Notes under the pieces: model-generated
What the model saw: only the letters and a program-made list of their open reading frames with translations
Database searches by the model: none
What the model was told of the DNA's origin: nothing
Translations under genes and position numbers: made by a program
Assembly: GCA_017311315.1 (NCBI GenBank)
Contig: CM029617.1
Coordinates: 8,445,820 to 8,509,819, forward strand
Reading direction: 5' to 3'
Length of the DNA: 64,000 bases
From: Dendrocalamus latiflorus
Taxonomy: Eukaryota > Streptophyta > Magnoliopsida > Poales > Poaceae
Shown here: piece by piece, positions 11,925 to 22,990 of the stretch
Position numbering within the stretch: position 1 is the stretch's first letter
How the letters are laid out: every line of letters begins with the position of its first letter

Positions 11925-14342
11925 TCACATGGGTCTCATACCCATCTCCTTCGATGCACTATTTATCACATTTCGTGATAGTCCCTTTGTAAAGGGATCT
12001 GCCAGGTTTTTATCTGTTTGGATGTAATCCAAGGTTATAACTCCGGAGTTTCTCAATTTCCTGACAGACTTCAATCGTCTCTTAACATGCCTAGACGATT
12101 TCATATTATCCTTAGAACTGTTCACTTTAGCGATAACGGTTTGATTATCACAGTTCATAAGGATAGCTGGCACTGGCTTTTCCACCGTAGGTAGATCCAT
12201 CAATAGATCTCGTAGCCATTCTGCCTCAACAATAGCAGTGTCTAGTGCCGCAAGCTCTGCTTCCATGGTTGACCTCGTCAAAATGGTCTGTTTGCAAGAC
12301 CTCCATGAAACAGCACCACCACCAATAGTGAAAACATATCCACTAGTGGCTTTGATCTCATCAGCATCAGAGATCCAGTTGGAATCACTGTAACCCTCCA
12401 GCACCGACGGGTACCCAGTATAGTGAAGTCCAAAGTTCGAGGTACCTTTCAGATAGCGCAACACTCGCTCAAGCGCCTTCCAGTGATCATCTCCTGGGTT
12501 AGATGTAAATCGGCTCAATTTGCTCACAGCAAAGGAGATGTCTGGCCTTGTTGCACTAGCTAGGTACATTAGTGAGCCAATTATCTGGGAGTATTCCAAC
12601 TGATTCCTAGCAATTTTCTTATTTTTACGAAGTAACACGCTAGGATCATAAGGTGTTGGAGAAGGCTTGCTGTCAGAAAAGCCAAAACGGCTCAAGACCT
12701 TTTCCACATAATGAGATTGCAAAAGTGTAATCCCATCCTCACCTCTAACCAATTTAATGTTTAGAATAACATCAGCCACTCCCAGATCTTTCATCTCAAA
12801 GTTTTGGGACAAGAATGATTTGACCTCATTTATCACACTGATGTTTGTCCCAAAAATCAAGATGTCATCCACATACAAACATAGAATAACTCCCTCACCC
12901 CCACCATAACGATAGTATACACATTTATCTGCCTCATTGACAGCAAAGCCTGCAGATGTCAGTGTTCTATCGAACTTCTCATGCCACTGCTTAGGGGCTT
13001 GTTTCAGACCATACAAAGATTTCAACAGTTTTAACACCTTGCCCTTTTGACCTTCTACTACAAATCCATCAGGCTGTTCCATGTAAATTTCCTCATCCAG
13101 CTCTCCGTTAAGAAAAGCTGTCTTAACGTCCTTTTGATGAACGAGAAGACCATGTGAGGCAGCCAAAGCAAGTAGTACTCGAATTGTGGTCAGTCTAGCA
13201 ACAGGTGAGTAAGTGTCAAAGAAATCTTCGCCTTCTTTCTGAGTATAGCCCTTGGCAACAAGCCGAGCCTTATATTTTTCAATAGTACCATCAGGCCTAA
13301 GCTTCTTTTTGAACACCCACTTGCACCCTACAGGTTTGCACCCATAAGGTTTATCTGTCAGCTCCCAGGTTCCATTAGCGATAATGGAATCCATTTCACT
13401 ACGGACAGCCTCCTTCCAGTAGTCTGCATCAGGGGATGCATACGCTTCTGAAATAGACTTGGGAGTGTCGTCCACAAGGTACACAGTGAAATCATCACCA
13501 AAGGATTTGAATATCCTTTGTCTCTTGCTCCTTCTAGGAGCTCCACTGTCATCCTCCTCATTGACAAGTTCATGTGTATGTTCAAAAGGTTCAGGTGATG
13601 TGATTGAACTGGGAATTATTTCAGAAGGTTGACTAGTAGTGTTATGTGTATCCTTCATAGGAAAAATATTCTCAAAGAATGTTGCATCTCGAGACTCCAT
13701 AATTGTACCAACATGCATGTCAGGTACCTCAGTTTTAACTATCAAAAATCTATAGGCAATGCTATGATTAGCATATCCCAGAAAAACGCAGTCCACAGTT
13801 TTAGGTCCAAGCTTGCGTTTCTTAGTTATTGGCACATTAACTTTCGCCAAGCACCCCCATGTACGCAAGTAAGAAAGTGATGGTTTTCTCCCAATCCATA
13901 TCTCGTATGGTGTTTTGTCCTTATTTCTGTTAGGAACTCTATTTAATACGTGATTAGACGTTAGCAAAGCCTCCCCCCACCATGCCTTAGGTAATCCCGC
14001 AGTATCTAACATGGCATTCACCAAGTCAGTCAACGTGCGGTTTTTCCTTTCGGCAATCCCATTTGACTCGGGGGAATAAGGAGGCGTCCTCTCATGTATA
14101 ATGCCATGTTCCTCACAAAATAAGTCAAATTCGTTTGAGAAATACTCTCCACCACGATCTGACCTAAGTCTTTTTATCTTTCTATTTAACTGGTTTTCAA
14201 CTTCTGCCTTATAGATTTTAAAATAGTCTAAAGCCCCATCTTTTGTTTTCAATAAATACACATAACAGAACCTAGTTGCATCATCAATCAATGTCATGAA
14301 ATATGGTTTACACTGCCACAAATATGGTTTACACACTGCCAC
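11925..14342 (-). CDS. Copia Pol, unit 3: truncated integrase, RT and RNase H
   Basis: 805 codons with the same truncated integrase, YVDD reverse transcriptase and RNase H. It is a mosaic of the other units. The N-terminal [11 protein letters not shown] matches unit 1. The Lys before DVKTAF, DLGVAD and RNVIN match unit 2. This fits gene conversion or unequal exchange within the array. Confidence 0.9.
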   Translation of the reverse strand: MAVCKPYLWQCKPYFMTLIDDATRFCYVYLLKTKDGALDYFKIYKAEVENQLNRKIKRLRSDRGGEYFSNEFDLFCEEHGIIHERTPPYSPESNGIAERKNRTLTDLVNAMLDTAGLPKAWWGEALLTSNHVLNRVPNRNKDKTPYEIWIGRKPSLSYLRTWGCLAKVNVPITKKRKLGPKTVDCVFLGYANHSIAYRFLIVKTEVPDMHVGTIMESRDATFFENIFPMKDTHNTTSQPSEIIPSSITSPEPFEHTHELVNEEDDSGAPRRSKRQRIFKSFGDDFTVYLVDDTPKSISEAYASPDADYWKEAVRSEMDSIIANGTWELTDKPYGCKPVGCKWVFKKKLRPDGTIEKYKARLVAKGYTQKEGEDFFDTYSPVARLTTIRVLLALAASHGLLVHQKDVKTAFLNGELDEEIYMEQPDGFVVEGQKGKVLKLLKSLYGLKQAPKQWHEKFDRTLTSAGFAVNEADKCVYYRYGGGEGVILCLYVDDILIFGTNISVINEVKSFLSQNFEMKDLGVADVILNIKLVRGEDGITLLQSHYVEKVLSRFGFSDSKPSPTPYDPSVLLRKNKKIARNQLEYSQIIGSLMYLASATRPDISFAVSKLSRFTSNPGDDHWKALERVLRYLKGTSNFGLHYTGYPSVLEGYSDSNWISDADEIKATSGYVFTIGGGAVSWRSCKQTILTRSTMEAELAALDTAIVEAEWLRDLLMDLPTVEKPVPAILMNCDNQTVIAKVNSSKDNMKSSRHVKRRLKSVRKLRNSGVITLDYIQTDKNLADPFTKGLSRNVINSASKEMGMRPM

Positions 14343-15606
14343 AAATATGGTTTACAGTCTTATTGCAGAAATCTGATAGGGAAAAACGGAACAAGCCTCC
14401 GCACTCATAGCCTTTACCAATAAAATGTCCATGTTTAGACACGACTACTTTATTAGACTCAAATACCAACTTAAGCCCGTCTCTACATAAACGGGAGCCA
14501 CTAACGAGATTCTTGTCTATAGAAGGGACATGCTGCACGTTCTTCAGCTGCACGATCTTTCCCGAAGTAAACTTCAGATCTACCGTGCCAACACCATGAA
14601 CAGTAGCATGTGACCCATTCCCCATTAGGACGGAGGAATCTCGGGCGACCTGATAAGAAGAAAACAACGAAATATCAGCACACACATGTACATTAGCTCC
14701 TGTATCAATCCACCAATTGGTAGATTGACTAACTGAAAGAACAGTAGGTAAATTACCATACCCAGTCCCATCTCCAGTCTTGCCAATGGTCACGTTGACA
14801 GACTTAGAAGTCTGTCCTACAGGTGCCTTCTTTCCTTTGCGTTGTGGGCACTTCTTGGCCATGTGACCAGGCTCACCGCACACAAAGCAAGTTCTATCAT
14901 CCTGATTGTTGTTGTTCTTCTTCTTCTTGAAGTTGGTTGTCTGTTGGGCTTTGACAAATTTCCCTTTGTTCTTGTTTGAGGGTTTCTGTACCACATTGGC
15001 ACTAGACTGCCCTCCATCACCCTTAGACACAGCGTCCTTTTCCCGAGCTTTCTCCTCAATTTCAAGAGACCCAATCAGATTCTCAACAGAGTACTCTTGT
15101 CTCTTGTGTTTGAGTGCTGTTCCGAAATTCCTCCATGAAGAAGGTAATTTCGCAATAATACATCCAGCCACAAACTTGTCGGGTAAGGCACACTTCAGGA
15201 GTTCGAGTTCCTTGGCAATGGCCTGTATCTCATGAGCCTGATCTACTACAGAACGGTTATCAACTATCTTGTAGTCATGAAATTGCTCCATGACATACAT
15301 GTCATTGCTGGCATCAGTAGCACCGTATTTGGAATTCAGTGCATCCCATAACTCCTTCGCGTCTGTCATGTGCATATACACCTCGCACAGACGGTCAGCA
15401 AGAACACTAAGAATGCATCCAACAAAGAGAGTAGTGGCAGTCTCGAATTCTTTCTGCTTTTCAGCGTCAAGAACACCTTCAGGCTTGCCATTACTAACCC
15501 AGAATACATTCATAGCAGTAAGCCACAGAGTGACCCTGATCTGCCATCTCTTAAAGTGCACACCGGAGAACTTATCCGGCCTCAGTGCATCGGCAAATCC
15601 AGCCAT
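14329..15606 (-). CDS. Copia Gag-protease, unit 3
   Basis: 425 codons, starting at Met 15606 ([10 protein letters not shown]). The zinc knuckle and DTG protease are intact. It shares ELWDALNSK and DYKIVD with unit 2 but has KTGDGTG like units 1 and 4. Its 5' LTR is cut at 15823, so this unit has lost its promoter (the TATA box lies in the missing part) and is probably not transcribed from its own LTR. Confidence 0.92.
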   Translation of the reverse strand: MAGFADALRPDKFSGVHFKRWQIRVTLWLTAMNVFWVSNGKPEGVLDAEKQKEFETATTLFVGCILSVLADRLCEVYMHMTDAKELWDALNSKYGATDASNDMYVMEQFHDYKIVDNRSVVDQAHEIQAIAKELELLKCALPDKFVAGCIIAKLPSSWRNFGTALKHKRQEYSVENLIGSLEIEEKAREKDAVSKGDGGQSSANVVQKPSNKNKGKFVKAQQTTNFKKKKNNNNQDDRTCFVCGEPGHMAKKCPQRKGKKAPVGQTSKSVNVTIGKTGDGTGYGNLPTVLSVSQSTNWWIDTGANVHVCADISLFSSYQVARDSSVLMGNGSHATVHGVGTVDLKFTSGKIVQLKNVQHVPSIDKNLVSGSRLCRDGLKLVFESNKVVVSKHGHFIGKGYECGGLFRFSLSDFCNKTVNHICGSV

Positions 15607-15642
15607 AGTAAAACCACAGTGCCTACAATAAGGTTTTTGGAT

Positions 15643-15823
15643 TGTTGAAAATATAAGCACATGTAGGTTCAATTTATTCCATAAATTAATCATGACATCA
15701 TGCACGCACATTAACAGAACCATCACAGGCATAAAAGATCTAGACATGTAAACCAGGAAACTGTACATGAACAGATCTAATACGGAGAACATTACTGTTA
15801 CGTACCGATGGTTCTGTTCTGAT
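15643..15823 (-). repeat. Copia LTR D, truncated remnant (181 bp)
   Basis: Begins TGTTGAAAAT like LTRs B, C and E and follows them up to GGTTCTGTTCTGAT at 15823. It then switches to unrelated DNA. About 785 bp, including U3 and the TATA box, are missing. Confidence 0.92.
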
Positions 15824-18800
15824 TTGAGTTTCATTTGGATTTGCCCTGAATTTATGTTTTGAAAAAAAACTGGGTTTGAAAAGTAATTTAAATAAAAACC
15901 TAAAAAAAATATTGTTAAATAAAAAGATATTTTGAATTTCTATGAAAATCCTAGTTCAAAATAATTATTTGAATTTATTTGGCTCTTATTTGGTTTCCTG
16001 GATTTTCTGGAGTTTAAATCCTATTTTTTAAAACTTAAAAAGTAATTTAAAGTATAAAAATTTAATACCAACATTAGTTGGAAATATTTTTATTAAGTCC
16101 AAAATGTCTCCAGGAGGTTCTCTGAATTTTTCTGGAATTTTTGGAGTTTATTTCATATTTTTCTGAGGCCAAATGAATTTCTTGTCAATTTCTGAAAATC
16201 CTAAATCAAAAAAAAATAAAAAATAAAAATAAATTCCCTCTCCCTTCCCCTCCGGCCGCCACGTGGACGGCCGGATTCCTCCCACGCCAGCCGGCCGATC
16301 CCGCCTACCCCCTCCCAACGGGCGACACGCGTACGGCCCAGATCGGCCGCACCCCACTCGCCCGGCCCATCCGAGCCATCCCCGCCTCGCCCCTCTCCCG
16401 GCCGCCCGATCCACCCTCGGCCACGCGGCGCCATCTGCGCCACCCGCGCCCCCGCTTCTCTCTCTCCTCACCCCGGCCCACCTGTCGGCGCGCCTCCCCT
16501 CCGCGCTCCCTCTCTCTGCCACCGCGGGCCCGCCCGTCAATCGCTCCTCTCTCCCGTTCTCTCTCTGACCGCCCGGGCCCACCCGTCAGCTTCGTCTTCC
16601 CCGAGCGCCTCTTCCTCCCGCTCGGCCGCGCCATCACCGCCGCCAATCCCGCCGCGCTCCCCCCTTCCTCCCTTCTCCCGAGTGGCCGCGCCAACTCCCT
16701 TCCTTCTCCCGCAAGTCGCGCGCCCAAACTCCCCCATCCCCGCACCGTGTTTCCCCCCCCCCCGTAATTCCCGCCGCCCCGCGCCATTGCCGGCGAGGAA
16801 TCCGCGGCACCCCCGCCCTCGTCCGCCCCTATAAAAGGCACCTCCGGCCTCCCCTCTCTTCGCTCCACCTCCCCCTCCACTCCCCTCTCTCTCCCGGCCA
16901 CTCCACCGCCGCCGCACCGTGCGCCCCATCCCCGAGCGCCGCCTCTTCCAACGGCGAGCAATTCCCGCCGCTTCGCCCCTCCTCGCGCCTCACCGACGCC
17001 ACCCCCACCTTCCCCGACCTCTGGCGATCATCGTGCGCCCCTCGGCCGAGCCGTAGGACCACCGGAGCCCCCTCGCCACCGACGCCCGAGCCACGCCGCC
17101 GCCTCTCCTCGCCGCCGGCGCAACCCCGGGCTCCTCTGGTAAAGTGCCGGCCACCCCCGAGTTCCCCGTCGCCCCCTCTCTCTCCTCGGCCCCTCGCCGC
17201 CGGCAGCCGCGCCGCCGTTCGCCGGCGAGCGCAACGCCCCCGAGCACCCCCCCGGCCGGCATGCCACCGTGGCAGCAAACGCGGCGCCACGTCGGCGCCA
17301 CATCCGTGCCCCCTCGCCCCGTCGGCGCCACGCCAGCCCGGCCTCGCCACCCGTGCCACCTCAGCCCCTCCCGTAGACCGTGGACTCGGTCCACATAGAC
17401 CGGGCCCACACGTCAGCCCCTCCCCCTCTTTTCCAATACAAAAATAATTCGGCCGAAATTCAAAATCCCAGGGCTGACGCAATGCTGACGCAATAATTCC
17501 AATTTCCTTTAGAAAAATAATTCCATAAATCCCTCTTTTTCTTTTTCTCTGAATTTAAACTTCCCGGAGCCCGTTCTTCTTCATCCTAACTCCGTTTGAG
17601 CCCATTCAAATTTCTAAATTCATCAAAAATTCCAAACTATCCATTTCTTCCATCCTTTCAAATATTTGAAATTTATTTGAAATTTAAAATTTTAAATTTC
17701 AAATTCCAATGGCTAGTTTAATTTCAAAGCCTCAGTTCCATTCCAAATTTCCCGTGCACTTTCAAAATTTAAATTCAAATCTTGCAAAATCTCCATAAAA
17801 TCCATTCTATTTTCCTTGGTCCAAATATTGTCTCAGTAATTTCTTTTCCCAACCGATCTTCCAGATATTCGTTCTCCCTCGTGCGAACTCCGAATCCGTT
17901 GATTCTTTCTTCTAAATTCATCTAAAATCATAACCTATCCAAATATGGCCTCTATTTGAATTTTGGATTTTATTTGAATTTTCTTTTGTATTTATTTGTT
18001 TTGTTGCTTCGTCTTTCCTCGCGTAGATTCCAACGTTGTCGACGATCCCTCTTCACAGCAGCAAGAAGACCCAGAAACCCTGCAAGAAGGCAAGTCTCCT
18101 TTGATCATTTCGAGCCTATGCTTTTGAAATGTTTTTAAAATATTTTAAATTATGTGCATTGCTATTTACATAAAGTCACTAGTTCAAGTCTTTAGGAATT
18201 AGTTATTCCAACTTTGTTATGCCCTCATTTGACATTGATTGCCATGTGCCTTGTCACCCTAGAACTTCCTTTGTCTCAATAATGAGATTACTATTAACCT
18301 TGTGAATAGTAGATGGGTAGCTTAATGCTTAGTCTTGCTATCTAATAACTTTGGAAAATCTTGAAAATGGGAAATTATGATTTATTATTGAACCCTTGTG
18401 TTTGAAAGTGAAGTGGCAATTGGAGTTGTCACTGTGATTTTTAAAATAAAATAAAATTGTGAAAGTTGGTTTAGATTAGGGTGGATGGTTGTTTGGGTTG
18501 GTGCAGTAAGCACGAGAACTTGTTAAGTGTATGTTCCACCCTAGTCAATTAAGGACCGACGCTTGTGTTTGTCCAAACTGAGCATTAACCGTACAACCAC
18601 AAGTCTATATGGGTACGACCTAGCTAACTAACCTATAAAGGTGTAGTTTAGATATCACCAGTGGTGTATTGAGTGCCAGGGTGTACTGGTTACTCATAGT
18701 GAGGGACAGGGTTTACTGTACTCATATGGCGCAAGAGGGGGCTTCAGATTGGGCGGATTTAACCCTTCTGCGGTGAAACCTCAGCGGGTGGTCTCTAGCT

Positions 18801-19684
18801 ATACTGGAGTAGGTGAAAGGCTTTGTGATATTTTATCTGGGTCTCATGCCAAAGGAAGCATGTTGACTATTAAGATAATTTATCTCTTGTGGGTAAAGTT
18901 GTACAACCTCTGCAGAGTGTAAAACTATTCGAATAGCCGTGCCCACGGTCAAGGGCGGGCAAGGAATGCATTCACATGGTAGATTTCTGGTTTTGGATTT
19001 AAAATCAAAAGTTTTGTATTCCGAGGGTGGAGGGAACTCTCGGAAGGGAATCCTGGCGGATGGAGCCAGAGAGGGTGGATGGAACCCGCAGTTTAAAACT
19101 TGACCAATGGTAATTGGTTAGCTAGTGTTGGTAGTTGGAACCTTCGCTAGAAAGTTAATTCTGTTAAAACATTTACTTCATTAAAATAATGCCTTCGAAA
19201 ATAATTAGTAGTAATGGAGATTTTAAATATTGCTTTGTGCAAAAGAACCATATGGCCTTCCTTTGTTAAGCCTTGCATCTATGCATTTTTCCCAAGACTT
19301 GCGGAGTACTTTATGTACTCACATGCTACACTTAAAAATAAAATCTCAGAGGAAGTTGAAGCTCAAGAAGGTGACTACGACTACTGCTTCGCTTGTGGCT
19401 GTGATGGATTCTTCCCGGAGGACTAGGTCGCGCTTTCCCAGTCAATTGCCTGTGGCGAATTGATGGGTCGTCCTCGAGTTTTATTTGCTTCCGCTGTGTT
19501 TGATTGTGCGAGGTCTTAAACCTCCCTTGTAATAATGAGACCCGGTGGTCAGTACTCTTATTTATTGTAATAAATCGTTGTTGGTGATGTTTTCCATTCT
19601 GTTTGACTGTGTGCACTAGCTTTGATCTGGGACTAGTGCTGTAATACACAGAGGGTCCGGGTTTGAGAATCCGGGGGCCCGACA
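15824..19684 (+). mobile_element. Left-truncated long LTR of a gypsy-like (chromovirus-type) element inside the copia array
   Basis: A 3.86-kb foreign block. Its right edge is clean: an LTR-like end (CCCGACA) is followed by GTTTC, where copia pol homology resumes. Its left edge at 15824 has no TG terminus, so it is truncated. The middle (16240-17430) is GC-rich and pyrimidine-rich with a TATA box at 16830. Flanks are A/T-rich with AAATTTGAATTT runs. Segment 18590-18970 is clearly homologous to the LARD LTR (28840-29210), including GTACGACCTAGCT, GCCAGGGTGTACTGG, GCGCAAGAGGGGGCTTC and CTATTCGAATAGCCGTGCCC. It is therefore a related LTR family. Relative to an intact array, about 3.2 kb of copia DNA is missing at this point. 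No protein domain is recognised. Confidence 0.8.
16830..16838 (+). promoter_or_regulatory. TATA box of the foreign long LTR
   Basis: TATAAAAGG in a C-rich context, followed by a CT-rich leader. This is typical of a long grass LTR promoter reading rightward. Confidence 0.5.
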
Positions 19685-20210
19685 GTTTCTTAGTTATTGG
19701 CACATTAACTTTCGCCAAGCACCCCCATGTACGCAAGTAAGAAAGTGATGGTTTTCTCCCAATCCATATCTCGTATGGTGTTTTGTCCTTATTTCTGTTA
19801 GGAACTCTATTTAATACGTGATTACACGTTAGCAAAGCCTCCCCCCACCATGCCTTAGGTAATCCCGCAGTATCTAACATGGCATTCACCAAGTCAGTCA
19901 ACGTGCGGTTTTTCCTTTCGGCAATCCCATTTGACTCGGGGGAATAAGGAGGCGTCCTCTCATGTATAATGTCATGTTCCTCACAAAATAAGTCAAATTC
20001 GTTTGAGAAATACTCTCCACCACGATCTGACCTAAGTCTTTTTATCTTTCTATTTAACTGGTTTTCAACTTCTGCCTTATAGATTTTAAAATAGTCTAAA
20101 GCCTCATCTTTTGTTTTCAATAAATACACATAACAGAACCTAGTTGCATCATCAATCAATGTCATGAAATATGGTTTACACTGCCACAAATATGGTTTAC
20201 ACACTGCCAC
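19685..20210 (-). pseudogene. Copia Pol fragment, unit 4 (integrase part only)
   Basis: Only the first 175 or so residues of Pol remain, through [14 protein letters not shown]. The reading frame then enters the foreign LTR and soon stops. It carries D in SDRGGEY and E in NGIAERKN. It has LLKTKDEALDY, EEHDIIHER and LLTCNHV, all private or mixed variants. The reverse transcriptase, RNase H and 3' LTR are missing, so the unit is dead. It begins with the same 21/23-bp junction repeat as the other units. Confidence 0.92.
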
Positions 20211-21459
20211 AAATATGGTTTACAGTCTTATTGCAGAAATCTGATAGGGAAAAACGGAACAAGCCTACGCACTCATAGCCTTTACCAATAAAATGTCCAT
20301 GTTTAGACACGACTACTTTATTAGACTCAAATACCAACTTAAGCCCGTCTCTACATAAACGGGAGCCACTAACGAGATTCTTGTCTATAGAAGGGACATG
20401 CTGCACGATCTTTCCCGAAGTAAACTTCAGATCTACCGTGCCAACACCATGAACAGTAGCATGTGACCCATTCCCCATTAGGACGGAGGAATCTCGGGCG
20501 ACCTGATAAGAAGAAAACAACGAAATATCAGCACACACATGTACATTAGCTCCTGTATCAATCCACCAATTGGTAGATTGACTAACTGAAAGAACAGTAG
20601 GTAAATTACCATACCCAGTCCCATCTCCAGTCTTGCCAATGGTCACGTTGACAGACTTAGAAGTCTGTCCTACAGGTGCCTTCTTTCCTTTGCGTTGTGG
20701 GCACTTCTTGGCCATGTGACCAGGCTCACCGCACACAAAGCAAGTTCTATCATCCTGATTGTTGTTGTTCTTCTTCTTCTTGAAGTTGGTTGTCTGTTGG
20801 GCTTTGACAAATTTCCCTTTGTTCTTGTTTGAGGGTTTCTGTACCACATTGGCACTAGACTGCCCTCCATCACCCTTAGACACAGCGTCCTTTTCCCGAG
20901 CTTTCTCCTCAATTTCAAGAGACCCAATCAGATTCTCAACAGAGTACTCTTGTCTCTTGTGTTTGAGTGCTGTTCCGAAATTCCTCCATGAAGAAGGTAA
21001 TTTCGCAATAATACATCCAGCCACAAACTTGTCGGGTAAGGCACACTTCAGGAGTTCGAGTTCCTTGGCAATGGCCTGTATCTCATGAGCCTGATCTACT
21101 ACAGAACGGTTATCAACCATCTTGTAGTCATGAAATTGCTCCATGACATACATGTCATTGCTGGCATCAGTAGCACCGTATTTGGAATTCAGTGCATGCC
21201 ATAACTCCTTCGCGTCTGTCATGTGCATATACACCTCGCACAGACGGTCAGCAAGAACACTAAGAATGCATCCAACAAAGAGAGTAGTGGCAGTCTCGAA
21301 TTCTTTCTGCTTTTCAGCGTCAAGAACACCTTCAGGCTTGCCATTACTAACCCAGAATACATTCATAGCAGTAAGCCACAGAGTGACCCTGATCTGCCAT
21401 CTCTTAAAGTGCACACCGGAGAACTTATCCGGCCTCAGTGCATCGGCAAATCCAGCCAT
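20197..21459 (-). CDS. Copia Gag-protease, unit 4
   Basis: 420 codons from Met 21459. It lacks five residues (LKNVQ region, near 354-358) found in units 1-3, through an in-frame deletion near 20406. It otherwise keeps the CCHC knuckle and DTG protease. It has ELWHALNSK and DYKMVD like unit 1, and Val in ECVGLFRF instead of Gly. Its 5' LTR (E) is complete, so it could still be transcribed, but its pol is destroyed. Confidence 0.9.
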   Translation of the reverse strand: MAGFADALRPDKFSGVHFKRWQIRVTLWLTAMNVFWVSNGKPEGVLDAEKQKEFETATTLFVGCILSVLADRLCEVYMHMTDAKELWHALNSKYGATDASNDMYVMEQFHDYKMVDNRSVVDQAHEIQAIAKELELLKCALPDKFVAGCIIAKLPSSWRNFGTALKHKRQEYSVENLIGSLEIEEKAREKDAVSKGDGGQSSANVVQKPSNKNKGKFVKAQQTTNFKKKKNNNNQDDRTCFVCGEPGHMAKKCPQRKGKKAPVGQTSKSVNVTIGKTGDGTGYGNLPTVLSVSQSTNWWIDTGANVHVCADISLFSSYQVARDSSVLMGNGSHATVHGVGTVDLKFTSGKIVQHVPSIDKNLVSGSRLCRDGLKLVFESNKVVVSKHGHFIGKGYECVGLFRFSLSDFCNKTVNHICGSV

Positions 21460-21495
21460 AGTAAAACCACAGTGCCTACAATAAGGTTTTTGGAT

Positions 21496-22431
21496 TGTTG
21501 AAAATATAAGCACATGTAGGTTCAATTTATTCCATAAATTAATCATGACATCATGCACGCACATTAACAGAACCATCACAGGCATAAAAGATCTAGACAT
21601 GTAAACCAGGAAACTGTACATGAACAGATCTAATACGGAGAACATTACTGTTACGTACCGATGGTTCTGTTCTGATCGGTTTGCCGATGTAGACGCCGCA
21701 GGCACGGTGAGGATGACACGAAGTCGATGACGATTCGCCGAAGCCGAACGACGAGGAAGACGAGCCAGAGCTACAGCGAGCAGTCGCGCAGAGCGCTTCC
21801 CAAAAACCTTATTCGCCCTCTCCCGGTGCAGGACTTCGAAGGCGACGGTTCCGGAGACCTGCTCTCCCGAACGACAGTGCACGCCGGCGGACGGGACGGA
21901 GTAGACTACGTGGGACGGCGCAACACAATGGATGGAGGAGGCAAAACCCTAGATTGATTTTCGCATATCCTGTATGAAGGCGGCGGCTCCGTATTTATAG
22001 AAGACCAGGACGCGTGATCAAGACGCCTGCACGTTCTCCATAACTCGTAACCGAACCGGATTAGCAACCGTAACCGATCCGGATTCACCGCCACTCAAAA
22101 CAGCAAAATAAAACTGCAAAAGGAAGCCGCGTCTGCGCAAGCACCTGGAGCGGATTTTGGCGGACCATTCACGCAGGTGCCGTGCGCCCGCGCCGCCCGC
22201 CCAGCCCGGCGAGGCGAGGCGAGCGAGCGCGCGCGTGTTATCCTCTAGTTCTCTCCCACACATGCCTCAAGTGGCTAGGAGTGCACCATCCCTTTTAAGG
22301 TGGTCTTACTCTCCTAGAACTAGCAATATGGTACTAAAGGTCACATGCATGCCTCCTTTGCATGAGTGGATCTTTGAGATTTAATAGGAATTATACTTAT
22401 TATATGGGCTTGGCCCACATATAATCCAACA
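21496..22431 (-). repeat. Copia LTR E (936 bp), right end of the array
   Basis: Complete LTR with minus-strand start TGTTGGATTA at 22431, followed by non-element DNA. This fixes the LTR terminus. It is the shortest LTR because the CCCAG run is reduced to a single unit near 22200. The first five flanking bases CATAC (22432-22436) should be the target-site duplication. The partner lies left of the window. Confidence 0.92.
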
Positions 22432-22722
22432 CATACGCCACGGATTCTGGGATGCGACGTGCAGCATGCATCGAGAGCAGCGTGACTAATTTGAGAGCAA
22501 CCCCGTGGAGTCGCTGTGTGACACAAGCTCCGCTGGGCTCACTTGCGCCGTCGCGGTGGCGCGGAAAGTAGGACAACATCATTTTCTCATATACGAAATA
22601 GAAGAAGCATGTGCTGGACTTCTTTTTTTTTTCTTTCTCATACTGATTTGGTTTCGCAGCGGAGAATTTGGATAGAAATGGTGGTAGATGGGGATGGCCT
22701 TAATAAGATGATGAGACAATTC
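22432..22722. other. Spacer between the copia array and the outer DNA-transposon terminus
   Basis: About 290 bp of single-copy-looking sequence with a short pyrimidine run near 22620-22640. I see no gene, RNA or repeat. Confidence 0.5.
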
Positions 22723-22745
22723 TATGGTCCTATTTGTTTAGACTT

Positions 22746-22987
22746 GGGTCTGTTCTTTTCGGCTGCGGCTTATGGCTTTTGGTTGAAATTTTTGAATTTT
22801 GGCTGTTTACGGTACAGATTACGGAGAGACAGATACTCACTTGCGATTTTAGCTGGTACAGATGTTGGGCTTTTTAACGTGTAGATCGTTTAACTTGTAG
22901 ACCCCATCTTGAGAAAATACTCCGTTTGAAATTTAGACACTGTAGCAAAAGTCAAAAGCCGCCAGCTTGTGAGGTAAAGAACAGCCC
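22746..22987. mobile_element. MITE of about 242 bp inserted beside the outer terminus
   Basis: Left end GGGTCTGTTCTTTTCGGC. The reverse complement of the right end is GGGCTGTTCTTTACC. CTT is on both sides (22743-22745, 22988-22990). If the right end is taken one base further the repeats align better but the duplication shrinks. The interior has no coding potential. A diverged relative of one terminus (GGTCTCGTTC... on minus) ends at 47461. Confidence 0.55.
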
Positions 22988-22990
22988 CTT

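Larger units (their letters stand above)
1..22431 (-). mobile_element. Tandem array of Ty1/copia retrotransposons sharing LTRs
   Basis: Minus-strand copia units repeat with a period of about 5.23 kb. LTRs lie at 1-910 (left edge outside the window), 5181-6146, 10417-11372, 15643-15823 (cut) and 21496-22431. They separate internal domains 911-5180, 6147-10416 and 11373-15642, each exactly 4270 bp, and a partial fourth at 19685-21495. LTRs run TGTTG...CAACA. A purine tract (GGTGGGGG on the minus strand) abuts the LTR at 911, 6147 and 11373. Order in each unit is gag, protease, partial integrase, reverse transcriptase, RNase H, the copia order. Unique DNA (CATAC...) begins at 22432. The left end and partner TSD lie outside the window. 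Sharing one LTR between neighbours suggests unequal or ectopic LTR recombination rather than independent insertions. Fragment 15824-19684 interrupts the array. Confidence 0.95.

Noticed and set aside
16148..17482. Long ORFs on both strands in the GC-rich block
   Set aside because: Overlapping frames on all strands with Gly/Arg/Ala- or Pro-rich products. The block is the promoter/leader part of a long LTR, so openness is due to base composition.
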